Shown one piece after another: positions 60,901 through 64,000 of a DNA stretch of 64,000 nt. Origin of the DNA: Nemorincola sp044225795 (lineage in GTDB: Bacteria; Bacteroidota; Bacteroidia; Chitinophagales; Chitinophagaceae). The stretch spans positions 248,001 to 312,000 of the forward strand of contig JBGAIF010000003.1 in assembly GCA_044225795.1 (NCBI GenBank). The letters are read 5' to 3'. Made by a program: the position numbers and the translations under genes. Numbering within the stretch: the stretch's first letter is position 1; the number at the start of each line of letters is the position of its first letter. The notes below the pieces were generated by a model, which saw nothing but the letters and a program-made list of their open reading frames with translations, was not told the DNA's origin and did no database searches.

Positions 60901-63189
60901 CGCAACATTGGTTTCAAGAGAAGTCCATGAACCACCTGCTGACGCAGAACTAAGTGTGTTTGCAGAACCGAGGCATACATTCATATTGCCGGTAATGGCC
61001 GCAGGGAGCGGGTTAACAGTGAATGAAGTGCTGGTCATACAACCGGTAGACAGTGTGTAAGTGATATTAGCATTGCCTGATGTGATACCGTTAATGATGT
61101 TGCCTGAGGTTGTAGCTACAGGCGTGTTATCACTTGTCCATGTTCCGCCCGGATCGCTATCGCTAAGTGTTGTGCTGAGGCCTTCGCACACATTGGCAGT
61201 GCCGGTGATGGCAGCAGGGAGCGGATTTACTACCATTACAGAGTAGGTCATACATCCTGTAGCGGTAAGTGTATAAATGATAGAACTTGTGCCCGCAGAA
61301 ACTCCGGTAACAACACCTGTGTTCACATCAACAGTAGCTGCCGATGTATTATTGCTGATCCAGGTACCTCCGCTTGTTGCATCGGAAAGGGTTACTGTTC
61401 CGCCTGCTTCACATACCTGCATGGTGCCGAGCACAGCAGATGGTACAGGATTGACAGTCACGACCGTAGAGATCATACATCCGGTAACAGGTAATGTATA
61501 TGTAACAGTGGTAGTGCCTGCCGCTACACCTGTTACCATACCGTCGGTCATGCCCACAGTAGCGATCATCAGATCGTTGCTGCTCCATGTACCACCACCT
61601 GCATCACTCAATGTTGTAGTTGCGTTCTCACAAACGGTCATAGTGCCTGAGATAGCTGAAGGTAAAGGATTAACGTTGATCACAGTAGTAGTGATACAAC
61701 CGGTAGTTGCTGTATAGGTAACAATAGTAGTACCGGCGCTTACCCCGGTTAGTTCGCCTGTTGATGAATTGATATTTGCAACAGATGGGTCATTGTTTGA
61801 CCATATCCCCCCCATATCAGCGTCAGAAAGTGTGATAGAAGATCCTGCACAAACCGATGAAAGGCCTGAAATAGATGCAGGCAGTGCATTTACAGTAATG
61901 TTCTTTGTAGAATAGCAACCGGTAAGTAAGGTGTATGTAATAGTAGGAGTGCCTGCAGACATACCCGTAACAATACCAGAACCTGAACCAATGGAAGCCA
62001 TTGTAGTATTGCTGCTGCTCCATGCACCAAAAGCAGTAATGTCAGTATAATTGGTTGTACTGCCTACACATACCGCGTTATTTCCTGAAACCGGAGCAGG
62101 TAATGGATTAACTGTAACTGTTGTTGTAGCAACTGTATATGGACAAGTAGTGAGTACTGCATAGCTAATGGTAACTGTACCCGCTGAAACCCCTGTTACA
62201 ACACCTGTTGAGGCGTCAACCGTTGCAATTGAGCTGTTGCTTGTGCCCCAGCCGCCACCTGCTGGATCGGTAGGGTCGCTCAATGTTGTTGTAGCGCCGA
62301 CACACACATTCATATTGCCGGTAATTATTCCGCCAACAGCCGGAGGTAAAGGGCAAATTGTCACTAGGCCATTTCCTGTATTACCAACATTATTTACTTG
62401 TGGTGATCCGGCGTTGTAAGAACCACCACCGCCACCGCCTGGATATAATACAGGGTACGATTCATTTGACCCACCAGCGCCGCCTGAATAGCCGCCGCCG
62501 CCGCCGCCGCCATTACCGCCGGCGCCGCCGCCGCCATAACCGCCAACCGCCAGTCCTCCTCCAAAATATGAGTTGATACAGTTGTCTACGTTATTTGAAG
62601 TGCCACCTGCACCACCGTTTACGAATGCCTTACCCTGGCTGGGTATTTGTCCCAGTCCATCGCCATAGAAGCCACCGCCGCTATGTCCGACACCGCCGCA
62701 TCCGGCACCACCTAGTCCTTCGCTACCGCCGTTGCCGTTTGTTCCTCCCGCTTCACCATATTCCCCTATACTACCACCATTTTGGCTTGTTTGTGCATCT
62801 TGTCCGCCAGTATAATTGTAAATACTCGCGCCGCCGCCGCCGCCAGCAACGATCATAGGTATGTTACCGGTTGTTGCTACAAACGAGCCGCCGCCGCCGC
62901 CATGACCATAAACTGTATAGTCATTCCCTGTTTGTCCCGCTTGTCCTACAAGGACCTGGAGTACCTGGCCGGGAGTAACATTGAATACACCACTTATGAT
63001 CGCGCCCTTGCCTCCATTTCCACCACCTTGCGCCCCTTTGGTGGTAATAGCAATACTGGTAACACCCACCGGTACGGTGTACGATTGTAAACCTCCGGTG
63101 TAGTTAAAGGTTGTCTGGGCAGAAGCATTCATTCCGCATCCAATAAGCAGCACGAAAAGGAGCTTCAAAAAATTGTAAGATTTTGTCAT
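57922..63189 (-). CDS. giant T9SS-secreted repeat protein (Gly-rich, Big_2, NHL)
   Basis: A 1755-residue surface or secreted protein. After a signal peptide (to about residue 24) comes a Gly-rich domain (about 25-280) with many GGGG and GYGGGGAGG runs. Next are at least seven bacterial Ig-like Big_2 repeats of about 75 residues (about 285-830), each with a VC near its start, a VTGVSAGT turn and a GC near its end, which suggests one disulfide per repeat. An NHL propeller (about 860-1110; VSDFYGNRVLKYPAG units) follows, then two further Big_2 repeats, other Ig-like domains and a final Por-type sorting domain (VLPNPSKGLFTVKG to the end). It is probably an adhesin or surface-layer component (inference). 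Repeats are similar enough at DNA level to recombine. Confidence 0.88.
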   Translation of the reverse strand: MTKSYNFLKLLFVLLIGCGMNASAQTTFNYTGGLQSYTVPVGVTSIAITTKGAQGGGNGGKGAIISGVFNVTPGQVLQVLVGQAGQTGNDYTVYGHGGGGGSFVATTGNIPMIVAGGGGGASIYNYTGGQDAQTSQNGGSIGEYGEAGGTNGNGGSEGLGGAGCGGVGHSGGGFYGDGLGQIPSQGKAFVNGGAGGTSNNVDNCINSYFGGGLAVGGYGGGGAGGNGGGGGGGYSGGAGGSNESYPVLYPGGGGGGSYNAGSPQVNNVGNTGNGLVTICPLPPAVGGIITGNMNVCVGATTTLSDPTDPAGGGWGTSNSSIATVDASTGVVTGVSAGTVTISYAVLTTCPYTVATTTVTVNPLPAPVSGNNAVCVGSTTNYTDITAFGAWSSSNTTMASIGSGSGIVTGMSAGTPTITYTLLTGCYSTKNITVNALPASISGLSSVCAGSSITLSDADMGGIWSNNDPSVANINSSTGELTGVSAGTTIVTYTATTGCITTTVINVNPLPSAISGTMTVCENATTTLSDAGGGTWSSNDLMIATVGMTDGMVTGVAAGTTTVTYTLPVTGCMISTVVTVNPVPSAVLGTMQVCEAGGTVTLSDATSGGTWISNNTSAATVDVNTGVVTGVSAGTSSIIYTLTATGCMTYSVMVVNPLPAAITGTANVCEGLSTTLSDSDPGGTWTSDNTPVATTSGNIINGITSGNANITYTLSTGCMTSTSFTVNPLPAAITGNMNVCLGSANTLSSASAGGSWTSLETNVATANPTSGMITGVVTGMATIVYTLPTGCMISANVTVNAVPVASISGTNTCIGSLLTVSGTPFSNVVWQNNSSTLKTSAFIPAMDVNGTSIGLSDGITPFGMYVTPSGDLYVSDFYGNRVLKYPAGYTSSTPGIVVAEDGLLYPVGVYVNGAGDVYVANYLNNNVLMFPSGSTSTTVGTIVADNGIAGPAAIHMNANGELFVANNGIGTITKYPAGSVSGTPGTTVASGYANIIGMYVDPSDTIYVADYANSAITKHAPGSISGTVVAGGNGAGSAANQLNLPSGVFVDNTGNIFVSDRSNNRVQMFPAGSTSATNGVTVAGTGSSGSGANEFDTPENTFVDQYGNLYVSDFYNNRVQIFHAGTTTDTITAPAGGNYTAVVTGLNGCTATTAPFNIHIVGNIGGNMSVCAGLTTVLTDTSAGGTWSSNDLSVATIGATTGIASGVVAGTSTITYTTPAGCTMTGELTVNPLPSSITGTATVCQGVTTSLSNVDPGSWYSGNSSIATVGITSGVVTGVSAGTATVTFQLPTTCITTAEVTVLPAPATHNVVGGGHYCSGGMGSDIGLDNSDAGFSYQLFHGSTPVGSSMAGSGSALDFGYQTLSGSYSIVATDNTTSCEQTMAVGAAVIIDPLPNTHGVTGGGSFCADASGVPVGVNNSDGGIDYLLYRGSALVGTPVSGSGSPISFGLQTIAGTYKVTAMDAITGCTQQMTDSAVVIVNPMVHAGISISGNLTDSICLGEMDTFSTSIVNGGSTPHYQWSVNGVNMGTNSPLFSYIPANGDVVVVTLTSNANCIIYPGVASDEITINVDAVHIPAVSIVASAGSYIAKGQRDTLTASAIDAGPNPRYQWFRNGNIIPGATANTYVVVNPIDKDSVGCVVRPGGHCGLPSFNALVLHVSTTDVNPMAFNSDIHVLPNPSKGLFTVKGALGIADDEEVTLQVTNMLGQVVYENKVMSHYGEIDQQIQLNNTIANGMYLLNVRTNEGQKVFHIVIEQ

Positions 63190-63427
63190 GATCAGATGTT
63201 TAAGTTATTCGTTGGTGATTATTTAAATAGAAGGAATGGGTATATATCCATTTCAACAATCAGGTGCAAAGTTACTGAAATATGATATTCAGGTTAACAA
63301 TTTGTGGTTTTACTGTTAAAAAAAAATGCCGTTTTTCAGATGTTGTCCACTATCTTCGAACAGTAACTGTATTTAATGGTTTATGTGCCTGTTTCTGGCT
63401 ATATTGTAGGCGTTAAAGCAGATATTG

Positions 63428-64000
63428 ATGATTGTATTAGGAGAGATCAAAGACCCGGTAAGCTCCGGGAAGGCTGTCACCAGTTTGGACCGATTCTTTG
63501 CTTCTATGCTGCGAGATGAGAGGGATCTTCCGTTTGTATATCTCACATTAAAAATAACCTTTACGCTTATTCCGCTGGCGGTATTACTGTATGTGCCCTC
63601 TCTGCCCGGATGGCTTTGGTGGTTTGCGGCTGTACTTTACCAGTTTTACAACAATGTGGTGTTCAAGGGTCCTTATGGCCTGATGATGCACTGCACTAGT
63701 CACCGTGCATTTTTTAAACATGAATACCGCTTCCTGAATCATTACCTGCCCTGGATAATAGGCCCTTTCTTCGGTCAGACCCCGGAGACCTACTATACGC
63801 ACCATGTAGGTATGCACCATCCAGAGAACAATATGCCGGAAGATGAGAGCTCTACTATGAAGTTTCAGAGAGATTCATTTGCCAGTTTCTCAGTTTATCT
63901 CGGCACTTTTCTTTTTATGGGTATCTACCACTTATGCAGTTATTTTGTGCGTAAGAACAGGAAAAAGCTGCTATACCGATCAGTAAGAGGAGAGTTACTC
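63428..64000 (+). CDS. fatty acid desaturase-like membrane protein (partial, runs off the window)
   Basis: The frame is open from the ATG at 63428 to the window edge: 191 codons, no stop. Two or more membrane helices (about residues 35-56 and 59-76) are followed by histidine clusters of the desaturase/hydroxylase type: HCTSH at 88-92, NHY at about 104-106, and THHVGMHHPENN at 124-135. These would bind a di-iron centre. The substrate is unknown and the C-terminal histidines are missing from view. About 240 AT-rich bases separate it from the divergent adhesin gene; I see no strong promoter match there. Confidence 0.78.
   Translation, partial: MIVLGEIKDPVSSGKAVTSLDRFFASMLRDERDLPFVYLTLKITFTLIPLAVLLYVPSLPGWLWWFAAVLYQFYNNVVFKGPYGLMMHCTSHRAFFKHEYRFLNHYLPWIIGPFFGQTPETYYTHHVGMHHPENNMPEDESSTMKFQRDSFASFSVYLGTFLFMGIYHLCSYFVRKNRKKLLYRSVRGELL

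Noticed and set aside
59300..62300. Regular repeats at about 225-bp spacing, considered as a CRISPR or satellite
   Set aside because: They are in one long open frame and match protein Big_2 domains; the repeat is coding.
61277..62419. Long open frames on the + strand opposite the adhesin gene
   Set aside because: They are shadows of the repetitive Gly/Thr/Val-rich coding sequence on the other strand, with unnatural composition.
1..64000. tRNA, rRNA, CRISPR array, phage genes or a transposase
   Set aside because: None could be recognised on either strand; the only mobile candidate is the 597-bp element, which carries no transposase.

Overview
The window is a chromosomal stretch of a Bacteroidota bacterium, most likely family Chitinophagaceae or a close relative (inference). 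The signs are: the short primary sigma factor of about 290 residues typical of the phylum; many exact or near matches to the Bacteroidota -7 promoter box TAnnTTTG (usually TACTTTTG); two large secreted proteins ending in type IX secretion sorting domains; the mutY-ssb-gldE gene order; and no purine-rich Shine-Dalgarno sequences at most starts. Gene density is high and no intergenic gap exceeds about 250 bases once the small repeat-bounded element at 18872-19468 is counted. I see no rRNA, tRNA or CRISPR array.

Layout. 1-9 kb: the end of a zinc-ribbon protein, a PPK2 polyphosphate kinase, a large secreted protein with caspase-like motifs, a lipoprotein, two small membrane proteins, an NHL-repeat T9SS cargo protein and rluF. 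9-20 kb: a frameshifted lipoprotein, glyA, a periplasmic-TPR adenylate cyclase, an envelope operon (LptF/G-type permease, PAP2 phosphatase, ArnT-like glycosyltransferase), a START-fold protein, rpoD, a 597-bp inverted-repeat element carrying a GxxExxY (PD-(D/E)XK-fold) gene, and trmH. 20-31 kb: a Pls/PosA-type single-module NRPS, kynU, a second TPR cyclase, a LemA/TPM/TPM cassette, truA and a DUF2157 protein. 31-40 kb: a BlaR1/BlaI-type pair with two tandem operators, gldE-ssb-mutY, an orphan N-terminal transketolase half, a lipoprotein, an acyl-CoA dehydrogenase and a ComEA-like protein. 40-53 kb: ligA, an active/inactive pair of M16 peptidases, a HAD phosphatase, an ECF sigma/anti-sigma pair with a divergent membrane protein, and a four-gene operon (EamA exporter, ilvE, GNAT, DinB-like) divergent from a MocR regulator. 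53-64 kb: a small DUF5679-like protein, dnaE, trxA, a 1755-residue repeat adhesin-like T9SS protein and the start of a desaturase-like membrane protein.

Most of this is ordinary core genome. The items that stand out are the 597-bp element between rpoD and trmH, whose 39-base ends match at 36 positions and which encodes a predicted nuclease-fold protein; the poly-amino-acid-synthetase-like NRPS, whose binding-pocket residues suggest a basic amino acid; the two cyclases with extracytoplasmic TPR sensors; and the caspase-like secreted protein. All functional calls are from reading motifs and family resemblance; no database search was run.
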